Source of the DNA: Paragonimus westermani
Lineage: Eukaryota; Platyhelminthes; Trematoda; Plagiorchiida; Troglotrematidae
NCBI GenBank assembly: GCA_008508345.1
Contig: QNGE01000743.1
Coordinates: 113,489-177,488 of the forward strand
Direction: 5' to 3'
Length of the DNA stretch: 64,000 nt
A program made the position numbers and the translations under genes. The notes below the pieces were generated by a model, which saw only the letters and a list, made by a program, of their open reading frames with translations, searched no databases and was not told the DNA's origin. This document shows, one piece after another, positions 39,201 to 51,430 of this stretch (positions within the stretch are counted from its first letter, which is position 1; every line of letters begins with the position of its first letter).

Positions 39201-39947
39201 CCGTGACCTCATCCAACGTCTGTCAGACACGGAATGCCATACTCACATTAATTACGGAAAAAGGTGCAGAATGTGGACGAACGAAATTCTGTTAGAACGT
39301 GTAATTGAACTTCGTAATATGGGATTGTTGGCCATATAAACGCAACGAAGAGTTGATGTTTCATGCTCGTTCCGTGTTGTGATTAACGGGTTGGTGGTTT
39401 GTGTGCGTGTGTGCTCCAAAACAAATTTCAAGACTATCATGTGGGGTGAAAAGAAACCGGTTAGTTCCAGTTTTGTGACGAGCGCTGAGGGCATTAGTTC
39501 ACCTGGGGAAACACGCTTGTGCAGCTCGTCCGTGAGTCACCGCTGCGAACGCGAAGATTTACACCTCGCCATTTTTCGCACACGCAACTTCCCCAAGGTG
39601 AGAGTTTTCCACTCGAAATATGTCAACGCAAACTGACCCCACTGTTGTGACCACTAAGCGCTGAAGAGTAATTATCTGTGTAGATAATGTGTTCCTTCTA
39701 ATTACGGACCGTAACAAAGTCAGGACAAATGGAACGGCGTGATATATTGTGGACCGAAAAATGTGATTAACAGAGACGAACCTATTCACTGAGTATTTCT
39801 GGTTAAATTAGAAAAACCAGTGCTCGAAAAACACGCAGGTAACCTAAAGTGTAAGTTAGTTTCACAAAGGAACTGACAACCACTGGAAAGCTTTCTATTA
39901 TCATACATTGCATCCTAAACAGATTAGGCAGTAAAACAACAGTGGAA

Positions 39948-39977
39948 TGCATATATATGCATATATATATATATATA
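39948..39977. repeat. AT microsatellite
   Basis: A (TA)n tract with two TGCATATATATGC-like interruptions at its left end. A shorter one lies at 38331-38345. Confidence 0.8.
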
Positions 39978-40021
39978 CTTACATAACGAAACTTAGGCTC
40001 ATTTTCAGGTAGATTAAAGTT

Positions 40022-40231
40022 TTGAAACAGCATGTGCGCATTCCGAGTCTTGACCATAGTTATGAACCTTTGACATCAAAATGTCAAAGTCCCCTTCTCA
40101 ATAATCTAGAGTCTCTTGGTATGTATGACCTGTTATCCGTGATTCAGTTGCCAGAGGCATCCCCAGACTGTGTGGAGTTTTCAAATGAATCGGAACGATT
40201 GTATTTTGTTGGTTGTCCTGAAGAGATGTAA
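40022..40231 (+). other. Open frame, unassigned
   Basis: A 70-codon frame with a protein-like composition (LGMYDLLSVIQLPEASPDC) ending at TAA. An AG lies just before it but has no good pyrimidine tract next to it, and there is an in-frame stop directly upstream. On the opposite strand of the same place a GTAAGT donor occurs at 39982. Neither strand gives a convincing exon. Confidence 0.15.
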
Positions 40232-41290
40232 TCCTAATCATGGTTCATATGTTTTCAAACAGAATAGAACAAAGATATATGTTACGATATGTTCGCATCT
40301 GGTTTAACCCCATCGGTCGCGAATGTAAACCGGATACAGACAGCGAATGGGCATATATACTGTCAAATCGGGTCTTAACTGAAAACCACGACAGTCCGGT
40401 GGTTTACTTCAGTCACCGAATGGTGATTTAGGATTAGTGGGTTGGTTTGATGGCCTAATGTCGTCAGATTTTCAACAATCGATGACACAGGATTTGAAGT
40501 AATGAGTTCGACGTTTCGCTACTCGGTGGTGTACTACGCACGCAAATGAAAGCGAAAGGCAGAGTAGTCAGACGAGTTATGCTCGCGATTGTGTAGAACC
40601 GATTCTTTGATGGTCTGAACTAGACACGGCTGCGTAGCCGCGTGAGTGCGAAGAGATAAGACAGACTGTTTGGTGATTGAATAGTTATTAAGCATGATCT
40701 CGTGACATGGTTGCAACGTATCGGAGTTGCAAAGACGCTTAACACCATGGAACGGGGTTTTGACCAAGCGGTGTTTGTATGCCATCGGAACAACATTTGA
40801 TAACTGATGGTATTGTTTACTCCGTGTGACTTTAAGGTTAAAGAAATGCTATAATCAGTTGTTAGCACGCCTAGTGATGGGTACATCTAAAGACCTGCAG
40901 TCAAGTTCAGTTTCGTTGAATGATTAAGATTCAGAAGGTTATGATCTCCAAATATTTTGAATTTAAGTACTAATGTGCCAAGATACTTAGTCCGTCGTTT
41001 AGCGGGGGAAAATTGGACGTATTCACGGCATTTCGGTTGAATGTATGATCACTGATTCAACAGAACCGCTTCTTAGCACGCATCTGATTGACCAGTTTGA
41101 TTGTAGGTGCTGGTTGTTGGCCATTCAGAATGCAGGCGGCAGGCACGAAGCAAGCAGGTCAATTGAATTACACTTTTTCAGAACTGTACTTTCAGCAGGC
41201 AGTCGTAGATTTGAACGAGCTCATAATCCCTTTGGTACTTACATATTAACATTTATTTTCGTGCATTTAGTTCTGACGCTCTGAACCATA

Positions 41291-43060
41291 CTCAACCTGT
41301 TACCAACCATCCAATTTTTAATGTAAGTTTTTCGAAACAATAGGTCATTTCCTTTTGCGTTTTAACTTACGGTTTGATTTAATTGTCTACACTAATGGAC
41401 AAAAAGATGGTAGGGTTTCCAGCGTTCAGCTCCCACGGTTTGGACACATGAGCAATTGGCCGGAATCACGCAGACGGCCCAGATCAGACACTGGTCTTGC
41501 CCATCTAGGTGCACTTGTTGAATGCAAGGTGATCGGTTGTCATGGTAGCCCAAACTTCTTTCATGGCACAGTCCGGCTGAAAACCTCATTCTGAGCAGTG
41601 TGCGTGATTGGAAATTAAACTAACACAATTGGTGCGAACTGCTACTAAAATGTCAGTTCTCGTATACAGCAACACAGACTTGGTAAATCGTTAAAAGAAA
41701 TCATTGCTTTGTTGAGCATTACTGAAAGGCGCCTAGATCTGTTCTTGTTTTATCCGCCGTGTAGGTTCCAACCTGATGTGCAGTCGCTTCCGAAATTTTA
41801 TATTCCCGGCAAACATTCAACCAATGTGATTCAAAGGACACTCTATATTCGTTCGAGGTCAGGTGATTACGTAGGCCAATGGTTAGAAACCAATATACTG
41901 AAATGGCTTAAATACGTGCGAAAAACTGTTGCAATCGGCCTGGGTTTCGTCAGTCCAAACAATCCAGTAACACTGGCCGACTAACCCCGCTAGTAAACGC
42001 TCTTACAGTAGTCATATAGGTCTTGATGTTACTGATGGGGTCAAAAGTCTAGCTCACTTCTATTGATCGGATAGCAACGGAATTAAAATCATCTTGTAAC
42101 TTCGGACAACCGACAACAATCCTGAATGGTTCATTCTGGATTTTGCTCAGACATGTTTTTTGTTCGGTTTCCCTAGGTGAAATCTCGACCCAACACACTC
42201 CAGATCTCAGTCAATTGCCAAACCTTCTATTCCGTGTTAGTCAGCGTGTCAAACTCACTGGAATTGTACGGAATCAGGCGAATTAATTTAGGTCACACGC
42301 GGAATTAGGTAGGAACATCTAAATGAACGGATTACCCGCATTTATCAAAGGTCACATAAGAGATGTAACCAATAACAACCGATAGCAAAATATTTCTTTC
42401 GTCGTTCTGGATGAGTGAATATTTAGCCTTGTGCATAAACGCACGTTAAAGTATAGCAGATCGATGACATTGAGAGTCCGATCCGTGACGGTTAGGCACT
42501 GTGAACCGTCCTGTACATATTTTTAATACGGGCATTTATTGCTCCAATTTAAACCAAACAATAGGGCAGACATCTGTTTCAAAATTTCATCACGTTCATT
42601 TTCGATTTCGGTCATGTTAAAACACTAAGTTCCAGTCCCGGTAGCGGTCTGGAAAAAGATGAATACTCGTCCTCAATCACATATCACGTTTGTGACACAA
42701 AATATGTCCGGGCAAAACGAATTGTTTCGCGTTATGTATATAGTATAAGACAGATGTAGTCACAGATATTCGTTCTGCTTAAAACTAAATTATGCTTGCG
42801 GTTATTGTCACCACGAGATATCTTGTCCAGATGTTCGTTCTCCCGGACAAAAAAAACAATGTGAAGAGGAGACTAACCAAACACTGAGATGAGTTCTGCC
42901 GAGATCCTGATCAGTTCACCTCAGCCCAACTGACAAAACTATCCAGACACGAAACCAATCCGAGCGCGGTTGATCCACACTTCAAATTTCTAGAGCTGTT
43001 AGTTTGTACTAAGGTGACGTGACTGTTTTTTACCCAATGTTTTGTCCATCGTATGTGCAG
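41291..43060. repeat. 1,770-bp direct tandem duplication, unit 1
   Basis: The unit starts at TCAACCTGTTACC and ends GTATGTGCAG. It is repeated immediately to the right, and no difference was noticed on reading the two units side by side. Nothing inside is recognised as a gene; frames such as 41355-41594 and 41709-41984 occur twice only because of the duplication. Confidence 0.9.
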
Positions 43061-44830
43061 NTCAACCTGTTACCAACCATCCAATTTTTAATGTAAGTTT
43101 TTCGAAACAATAGGTCATTTCCTTTTGCGTTTTAACTTACGGTTTGATTTAATTGTCTACACTAATGGACAAAAAGATGGTAGGGTTTCCAGCGTTCAGC
43201 TCCCACGGTTTGGACACATGAGCAATTGGCCGGAATCACGCAGACGGCCCAGATCAGACACTGGTCTTGCCCATCTAGGTGCACTTGTTGAATGCAAGGT
43301 GATCGGTTGTCATGGTAGCCCAAACTTCTTTCATGGCACAGTCCGGCTGAAAACCTCATTCTGAGCAGTGTGCGTGATTGGAAATTAAACTAACACAATT
43401 GGTGCGAACTGCTACTAAAATGTCAGTTCTCGTATACAGCAACACAGACTTGGTAAATCGTTAAAAGAAATCATTGCTTTGTTGAGCATTACTGAAAGGC
43501 GCCTAGATCTGTTCTTGTTTTATCCGCCGTGTAGGTTCCAACCTGATGTGCAGTCGCTTCCGAAATTTTATATTCCCGGCAAACATTCAACCAATGTGAT
43601 TCAAAGGACACTCTATATTCGTTCGAGGTCAGGTGATTACGTAGGCCAATGGTTAGAAACCAATATACTGAAATGGCTTAAATACGTGCGAAAAACTGTT
43701 GCAATCGGCCTGGGTTTCGTCAGTCCAAACAATCCAGTAACACTGGCCGACTAACCCCGCTAGTAAACGCTCTTACAGTAGTCATATAGGTCTTGATGTT
43801 ACTGATGGGGTCAAAAGTCTAGCTCACTTCTATTGATCGGATAGCAACGGAATTAAAATCATCTTGTAACTTCGGACAACCGACAACAATCCTGAATGGT
43901 TCATTCTGGATTTTGCTCAGACATGTTTTTTGTTCGGTTTCCCTAGGTGAAATCTCGACCCAACACACTCCAGATCTCAGTCAATTGCCAAACCTTCTAT
44001 TCCGTGTTAGTCAGCGTGTCAAACTCACTGGAATTGTACGGAATCAGGCGAATTAATTTAGGTCACACGCGGAATTAGGTAGGAACATCTAAATGAACGG
44101 ATTACCCGCATTTATCAAAGGTCACATAAGAGATGTAACCAATAACAACCGATAGCAAAATATTTCTTTCGTCGTTCTGGATGAGTGAATATTTAGCCTT
44201 GTGCATAAACGCACGTTAAAGTATAGCAGATCGATGACATTGAGAGTCCGATCCGTGACGGTTAGGCACTGTGAACCGTCCTGTACATATTTTTAATACG
44301 GGCATTTATTGCTCCAATTTAAACCAAACAATAGGGCAGACATCTGTTTCAAAATTTCATCACGTTCATTTTCGATTTCGGTCATGTTAAAACACTAAGT
44401 TCCAGTCCCGGTAGCGGTCTGGAAAAAGATGAATACTCGTCCTCAATCACATATCACGTTTGTGACACAAAATATGTCCGGGCAAAACGAATTGTTTCGC
44501 GTTATGTATATAGTATAAGACAGATGTAGTCACAGATATTCGTTCTGCTTAAAACTAAATTATGCTTGCGGTTATTGTCACCACGAGATATCTTGTCCAG
44601 ATGTTCGTTCTCCCGGACAAAAAAAACAATGTGAAGAGGAGACTAACCAAACACTGAGATGAGTTCTGCCGAGATCCTGATCAGTTCACCTCAGCCCAAC
44701 TGACAAAACTATCCAGACACGAAACCAATCCGAGCGCGGTTGATCCACACTTCAAATTTCTAGAGCTGTTAGTTTGTACTAAGGTGACGTGACTGTTTTT
44801 TACCCAATGTTTTGTCCATCGTATGTGCAG
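43061..44830. repeat. 1,770-bp direct tandem duplication, unit 2 (begins with N)
   Basis: Same sequence as 41291-43060, offset by exactly 1,770. The first base is an N, which sits exactly at the junction. This suggests two overlapping contigs joined without merging. Confidence 0.9.
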
Positions 44831-45982
44831 CACCAAACTGCTCAAAGTTTACTGATGCACCTAATTCGAAAGAACTACTGTGTACACCCATATGCGTTTA
44901 CTCCTGATGTACAAAGCTTCACATCAATTATTCGGCTTTATTTACTATCTCAGATTACCCGGTAGGACACCACTTACACTAAATTATATCACTCAGTATT
45001 ATAAATGAAAACTTTTGAAGAGTAATAACTGTATCCAATCAAACCCAGATCGCTTAGTAAAAAAATACTCTCTTGCGGGGGTTCAGATGTAGCTATGTCG
45101 TTTGGAAACGTTGTAGGGACGAGCAAGTTGCAATAGCCTTACGGCGTGATCCGTGCGTGGTTGGTCTGCTGGCGGCGATCAACTCGAAGCCAGGCACGTC
45201 GTTAGAACATCAGAGAACGGCCGGAATTCGGGAGGTCAGCGAACTGATAAGTGGGTGGGTTAAGTCAGATCACTAAATAAGGTGCAAACACAATCATTTT
45301 CCGCACAGATCAAGCTCAGCACTTATTCCTCCCATCCGCGTTCATGGCCACCTAGTGAAATGATTTAATTTTCCTGAAAGTCTGGTATACGACAATCACT
45401 ATCAATGCTCCGGTAGTCAGATACATTAACTCGAGGTCAAAACGGGCAGCAACAAGTGATCTTGATATCTGTAGAAAGTCATATCAGTTACTACAGATCC
45501 TTACTGAATGTGGATATTTCAAGTGTCGTTCACGCGGCTTCTCGTTAAACGTATCGGTTTTACCAATGCAAGAAACTCAGAAAGTTGCTTCGAGTGTGAA
45601 CTGTAGTAGCTACCTTGGCTCAAAATTCCGAAGGCAAGTATTGCATACTGTATCAACATGTGGGTTTTTGTGTCTGAGTTGTACTGGGGTTTATCAACTT
45701 CAGAAATTCTCACCAAATACGATGGGTAATTGTTTTGCTTAGCACGAAGACAGATAGTCACGGTTCTCGAAATTGAGTGATAGTTTCAACGAGACTCCAA
45801 ACATGTCATGGCAGCCGAGGTATCTGACCATAGTTAAAGCTAACCATAACGGTAATGCTAACGAACTGAAACTGTATAACCCACTCACGGTTTATTAGCA
45901 AAGCATTGTGAAATATAAAGTTGTCTAGAACGTACGCATGCTATGTAAAACCAGGGCTATCTTTTTGTCTCAGTTCGCTTAC

Positions 45983-46634
45983 CTTGGGCTGTTTTGTTGG
46001 TATCCACCGCCCTAAATGACGTCTTACCAGTTGCTTTGGTTGGTGATGACAGATTTTCACAGGATAAATTCACACAGGTTGTAGTAGATTCCATCGGTGA
46101 GCTTTTTCGACTTGTGGAAGTATCTTGCTGGATAGTGTCCTCACCCGGCTTGCTTGAATAAATGCCTGATTTCAGTGTGTCACTAGATGTACCGGAAGTA
46201 TTATCTGACGGCTCCACTGAGGCATCAGAGTTAGATTCCTGTTTGGGATTAGGTACCACATTTTTACTGTGAGTTGGTGTGAGTTCACATGCAGTCGTAT
46301 CGCCAAACAGATTTGTATAAGTTTTGCTTTCACAACGCGTATCTCCCCGTACTCCTTTGGACAGTTCCTTCCATTCTGTGGACTGACAGTATACAGTTCC
46401 ATTTCCGGATAACTTTTCACTACCAATGATCGTATGCCGATGTAGTGAGTCTGCTGGCAAGTTGCAATCTCGTGTTGTCCGACTTGCGTGTTGACTCGTC
46501 GACCAACCTCGAGGAGGCGAGACCAATGGTCGCTGAGGTGATCTGGGTGGCTGATCGTCTTCAACCAGTTCTATAACCGCTCGCTTAAATCCAGATAACA
46601 GCCGTGAAACCGGTGAGGTAAAAAAACCAGTCAT
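45983..46634 (-). CDS. Exon 1 (provisional start) of a spectrin-repeat-like protein gene: Ser/Thr-rich N-terminal region
   Basis: This is the longest open frame in the window, 225 codons before a stop that lies in the intron. It begins MTGFFTSPVSRLLSGFKRAV and contributes 217 residues. Residues about 20-110 are polar with scattered prolines; residues about 125-205 are very rich in Ser, Thr, Asp and Glu and probably disordered. No domain, signal peptide or membrane segment is visible. The 3' boundary is a strong donor (AAG then GTAAGC at 45982), leaving one base of a split codon; the next exon supplies the remaining two to give alanine. An in-frame TGA sits 12 bases before the ATG, so either this ATG is the true start or an acceptor lies a little inside the frame (a weak candidate follows the T-rich stretch near 46585). 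The length and clean donor argue that it is coding; its function is unknown. Confidence 0.7.
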
Positions 46635-46735
46635 GATTACAGCAGATCAAGAACTCATCTTGAGTATTTTGTGATTTCGCTGCTATCCCGTCAGCCCATT
46701 CTGGGACAACGACTGTGACCAATGTTCAGTCGGTC
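46635..46735 (-). promoter_or_regulatory. Possible 5' leader with a three-codon upstream ORF
   Basis: If the ATG at 46634 is the start, the bases just upstream form its leader. It contains a minimal upstream ORF, ATG AGT TCT TGA, at 46658-46647, in frame with the main ATG and ending 12 bases before it. Such short uORFs can reduce initiation at the main start. The DNA further upstream (46735-47260) is visibly richer in CpG than the surroundings, which could mark a promoter. No TATA box or clear start site is seen, so the call depends on exon 1 being a true first exon. Confidence 0.25.
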
Positions 46736-47260
46736 ACACGCGAATTTGCGGTCACGTGTACGCGCACACGAACGCACCTACGCACGCCTGTGTTCTGTGG
46801 ACGTGTCGTGGCCATTCCAATGCGTACGTCACTATATGTGCGAGGGTATGGCCACAACCACGCACGTATGCCCAGTTTCGGCCAATTACCGACAGACAGC
46901 ATAACGCCATTTGGCCGATCGGATTACTTAAACAACGGCATTGGTTAACCGGGCAACCGGGGTTGTGTATTTTGTGTGGTGTTCTTCAAGCAAAGCAGTA
47001 TACTCGTTTCATATGCGAGGGTTCGGAACATCCTCGGTCGAGGACAGGATGAGACGGAAAAAGTACAAGCAGACCTTGCTAAATTTTACTCACAACGTAT
47101 GGCGGAAACAGATTATGTGTTACCCGCGGTTCGCCTAGTTGCGGCCGTGAAAAATGCAGCTATCGATCTGGCCTACATACAGCATACGACCACTCTCTTG
47201 GGACATAAATATTTAAGCACAGCACATGCAATTTGGCGCAGGATATCTTGAGTGAACGTG
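46735..47260 (+). other. CpG-richer block with a coding-like open frame
   Basis: This half-kilobase has clearly more CG dinucleotides than its surroundings. In plus frame, 47048-47251 reads as 67 residues ending in a stop and looks protein-like (ADLAKFYSQRMAETDYVLPA, then VRLVAAVKNAAIDLAYI). It follows an AG at 47046-47047. No family is recognised. It could be a terminal exon, a decayed element ORF, or part of a promoter region for the minus-strand gene that starts at 46634. Confidence 0.25.
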
Positions 47261-49630
47261 CAATGCGATCCTCATTTTTAATTAATTCCCAGTTGGAATG
47301 TTTGTTATTGTGCCCAAGTAGGAAACGGGACTAATAATTACAATTTTTCATCCTGATCTGACAAGAAAAACAGATGTATCTTAGTTACTAGCAAGTTTGG
47401 TCAGGGTACCACACCACCATCGACAATGATGTCGATGATGATAAAAACAACGAAATCGATTAATGACACTTAATTGTGAAGTTTCTGACAGATGTCAGCA
47501 GGACAACAGACACAAGTGATCACAGTTTCCATGCTGAGGTAATGGAGGCAGAAGGGTTTTTACTAATGTGCTCCGGTTCCCATGTTAACGGGAGAGTCAC
47601 TTGCGCTCGACGGTTTATTAGTGTAGGGAAAAGGGCTGCGAAAGTGAATTAAAAGATATTGAATAAGTTCGTGGGCGTCCACATGTCATCACAGAACACC
47701 GAAATGCGCTGGGGCGATGTTGTAAAGGGTATACACATTCACCGACCAGTGGGACTTAAGCATTAGGAAGCCAACAATCGGTGCTCTCATATTTAGGTTC
47801 TGACCGAGTAAGACCTTAAAACTATCAGTCATCACCGGAGAACTGAGCAGCGAGTTTCAGTATGATAGGTTACTAATTACAACTTCAACTGTCCATTCCA
47901 CATTGCACTGTCAAACAATGGCGATTTGTGTGCTCATCCTGTTTCGAAAAGAGAAGACCTGCAATTTTCCGATTTGGTGTGTAGGTTTTGCGGATGATGG
48001 TCCGGTCTTCTGCATGATGTTTGTGACGCACTAAGAAGTGGCCTAATATAGCAAGCCCCATTGAATGAAACCTTTTAAAAAAACCCATGAGGACCACAGT
48101 AACTATTATCTAAACCTTATCAACAAGTGTTCGTTTTTTATCTAAGGGCAATAAGTTAGTAGTTTCGTATCTAGATGCGAACACCAATGAAAATTCCACA
48201 AATTCTTTCCAGGGGATTTAGGTTTGTTTGAGCAGTTTCAGCTGTCATTTCATAGTTTTAGAGTAAACTTATATGATAGGTTGCTGTAGTCCCTAGATCT
48301 AACGTGCACTCGAACACGAGTACGACGTTGCCACTGAGATAATAAACTGTCCGATTTTGACAGTGAATGTATTTTCATCCACTCACATTAAACCACAAGA
48401 ATTTTTTCTGTGGGACATTGGTTGGAGAAGTTTAAGTCGTCCATATTTTCCGAACATTCTACAATCCACCGGCTTTAACATCTGCGATTCCGATTTACAC
48501 AAAGGGTTTGACAATACAGGACAGTTCAGGAACAAATGGTTTCAGTGAACGTAGAGATGGACCTTTGGGGACTAAGCGCTTTTAGGACCGAACCACTCAG
48601 ATGGCTGATCATTCATTCTGGCACTGAACTTACATCCCATTGAAAACTCTTCTAGGTCCTAGTAATGGGTCACAGAGACCATAACAGTGAGCGTTCTGTA
48701 ACGTGATTGAGTCATTAGTTCTATCAAAAGCCATGGGAGAATGAAAACAGTTTACACAGTTAGGCAATCCCAGGTCACCAGATATGTTCCAAATGGCTAA
48801 GAGCAAAATAGAACAGATCATCCTTGTCAATGTGAATTGTTTTAGGGTTGCCACAATGACCCTCAGAGAGTAATCGAGGTAGTCTCCTATTGAGGTGGTG
48901 ACTTTTGATGAAGCCAACTGGACCTGCACTTTGTTGCACGTTGCTAAAAAACTACGCGATGTTCTATTAGTTTATATGCCTCCATGTCTTTGCAGGTGTC
49001 AATTTAAGGTGCGGAAGTGTTTGCAACTTTGGACAGCTTATACTTCTATTTGTCTGTCAAAGATCAACTCGAGATTCATCAGACCACATTCAAACCACAT
49101 TTCAAACAATCACCAAATTTACTCATCTTTACTAACCATCATTATGAACGAGCCCGATGGACCTGTGTCGGGTAAAATAAACCACAAAAGGCTGAAGAAG
49201 AAATAGAACACTGAGTGAATGACGCGTATTCAGCAGAAGTCACGGAGGCGAAGCAAACACCAGCAATTTGTTTATATACTCTGGGTAAATGGGTATTCAA
49301 ACGATGCACGTAGGTACATCTGTAACAGTTGAGATCGAGGATTATGTGCACATCATGTGTATGTCTGATTCGTGCGGAGTGAACCAAGCAAATCACCTTG
49401 CCCTTTCGTACTGATTGTACTCAACAAACATGCTGTGACAACAGCGAAACTCGGTTTCTGTGCTTCTGTCCATTGGAAGGAGTTCAAGAGAAACGTTCAT
49501 GTGAAGTAAATTTCTTTCTCAAACGATTAAAACTCTTAAAATGAAATAGGTTTCTCAGTCAGCCCCGTTATAAAATAATCAATGGGATCAGTGTTCAGAT
49601 GTTAACCTTGGCAAAGTCATACATTAAGTG
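47252..49630. other. Stretch without recognised gene
   Basis: No exon or SINE is recognised. It contains one copy of a 56-bp dispersed repeat (47701-47756) that recurs at 59261-59316. Open frames are short. Confidence 0.4.
47701..47756 (+). repeat. Dispersed repeat fragment, copy 1
   Basis: Aligns without gaps to 59261-59316. The conserved core is TATACAC and GACCAGTGGGACT. The similarity weakly continues leftward to an ACATGT shared by both. Confidence 0.6.
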
Positions 49631-49740
49631 ACGAGCTTCAACCAAAGCGAAACTCGAGTTCAGTGCTTCGTTTCGGAAAAAGAATAACTGGAAAGTCCCT
49701 TTGAGTGCAAAAGCTGCCACAACCAACCATGAATGATTTC
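49631..49740 (+). repeat. SINE 3' fragment
   Basis: ACGAGCTTCAACCAAAGCGA, AACTCGAGTTCAGTGCTTCG, then a TTTCGGAAAA block and AAGCTGCCACAACCAACC match the SINE body after the tRNA-like head. The head is missing. Confidence 0.65.
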
Positions 49741-51228
49741 TAAGTTATATCCGACAGACAGCGTAATGTCTGGGAGTAACAAGGATCCACCCGAACGTGA
49801 ACAATAAATAAGCTGCAACGGTGCAGAATTCAACTTTGTGGAATCGATATTCAGCCACATTAGTTCTCATAATTTTCTAGTCAAGGTCGCCATTAATTGT
49901 TTTTGTACAGAATGTAACAGCGGAAGTCTGCTATTCGATATTTCCTGTCCACACAAAAGTGCTTTGATGATCAACATGACCAACTACTTTCAGTGGGGGA
50001 GGGATGATATAACTACGTTCTCGAGAGTGTATTTGGAAAAAATGCGCCTACTAAGATTTCTTTGCAAGGTCGCACTTGCATTATAACAGTCGTTTTTACA
50101 ATCTTGTAATTTGTATAGGAACCAATCGACTTGCCTTTCGATTGATGTACTGTGACAATATCGAGGAGTTTGAACGCAATCGTCGGCATGCACTAGTACC
50201 CACACCTGTTAAATGAATATGCGAGCCAAGCAATGGCTCTTATCATGACGTCGATTGGCGCCGGTGGCAATAATTTACGTCCCGTTTTCAAATCAAATGT
50301 CGTTTATTCCGCTGGTTAAAACCCACACACGTATCGACCACCAATATGACGCCAGGACCAATTTGTCTATGTGGACCGTCTTACTTTGAGGGTGGAAATG
50401 TTATCAGTTGACTAAATGTGCTCCTTTCTCGTACACACTGTGAAAGATTTTACTATGATAATTAACCACTTTCCCAACAAAAATTCAGTGTGAGGCGTCA
50501 CAGTGAAAGTATTGTTAACCAATCGGTATTTGAATCGTAGCATATGCACCTGTTTTAATGACATTTCGAAATGGCACTTTTAGCCGGTTGGCCTAACTCA
50601 TTAGCTTCTTACTGCTTAGCGTCGGCCTAACAGTTCTTTATAAGAAGCCTGATTGCGAAAAATTTGAGCATCGGACAGATTCGAAACAGCCAAACGTTTC
50701 AAGTGCTGTATCAGCTGAACCCACAAATCCACGCATGGAGTTCAAAGCTTTGGCATTTGGAATCATTCGCCCACCCAACATTCTGTACCATACAGAATCC
50801 TTCACATGATCTCAGGGAATGACTGTCCAGGTAGAACTTCATTCCCAATCGGTCAGTTTTAACTCTGTCATTGATAGCTCGTTTACCAATCTTTCGGAAT
50901 AGGGAACAGTGGATACCTCAAACGAGTTAATGTAGCAAATGGTACTGTCTAAACTGTCATCCGATGCGCGTTGAACTGGTGTGATTTCCTTGAGCCATTT
51001 CACTCAAATAGTTAAAACTTCGAGTTTCGGTTTCATGTGTTCGCTGTTCTTCACTGTTTTTCCTTTTAATCAAAACTTCACTATTTTTTAGGGTAAAGTC
51101 TGGACGCTACAAGTGTGCAAACGTATCACACAAGACCCTAATGCAATGGTGTGCCCCAGTGCAATATGTTTCTTGTATTTAGGTTAACTGACAACAGAGA
51201 GACAAGAACACGATCCTAAAACGCTGCG
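49741..51228. other. Stretch without recognised gene
   Basis: Nothing is recognised on either strand. Confidence 0.4.
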
Positions 51229-51344
51229 GATTTTTCATTCGGAACTAACAAAGTACGATATTTTACACATGCCTCTCAGTGTGAAACACTTGTGATTGCT
51301 TTTCGAAGTCCAAAACACGATTGTATATTTGAAAGAAGTGTGGT

Positions 51345-51430
51345 ACCAAAGGAGAAACCGGAGTCCGATGCTTCTTTTCGAAAGTGATTGGCTGAAAAAT
51401 CTGTGGGAATGCAAATACTGCCAGTAAATC
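51345..51430 (+). repeat. SINE 3' fragment (duplicated at 52573-52658)
   Basis: GAGTCCGATGCTTCTTTTCG and GATTGGCTGAAAAATCTGTG match the SINE body after the head. Confidence 0.6.

Larger units (their letters stand above)
30619..45982 (-). other. Intron 1 of the spectrin-repeat-like gene (about 15.4 kb)
   Basis: Bounded by the donor GTAAGC at 45982 and the acceptor CTAG at 30619. It holds the 1,770-bp tandem duplication at 41291-44830, a tRNA-like sequence at 33171-33245, AT microsatellites near 38330 and 39950, an acidic-codon tract at 30831-30900 and several open frames of 120-150 codons (33524-33973, 35051-35509, 37414-37797) that show no recognisable motif and are not called as genes. Short extra exons could be missed here because they would not stand out. 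Confidence 0.65.

Noticed and set aside
39982..40057. Minus-strand 25-codon frame starting at an ATG and ending in a perfect GTAAGT donor
   Set aside because: An in-frame stop lies just upstream, no good acceptor exists, and its end phase does not fit exon 2.
41291..44830. Biological tandem gene duplication
   Set aside because: No gene inside, no difference noticed between units, and an N at the exact joint point to an assembly overlap.
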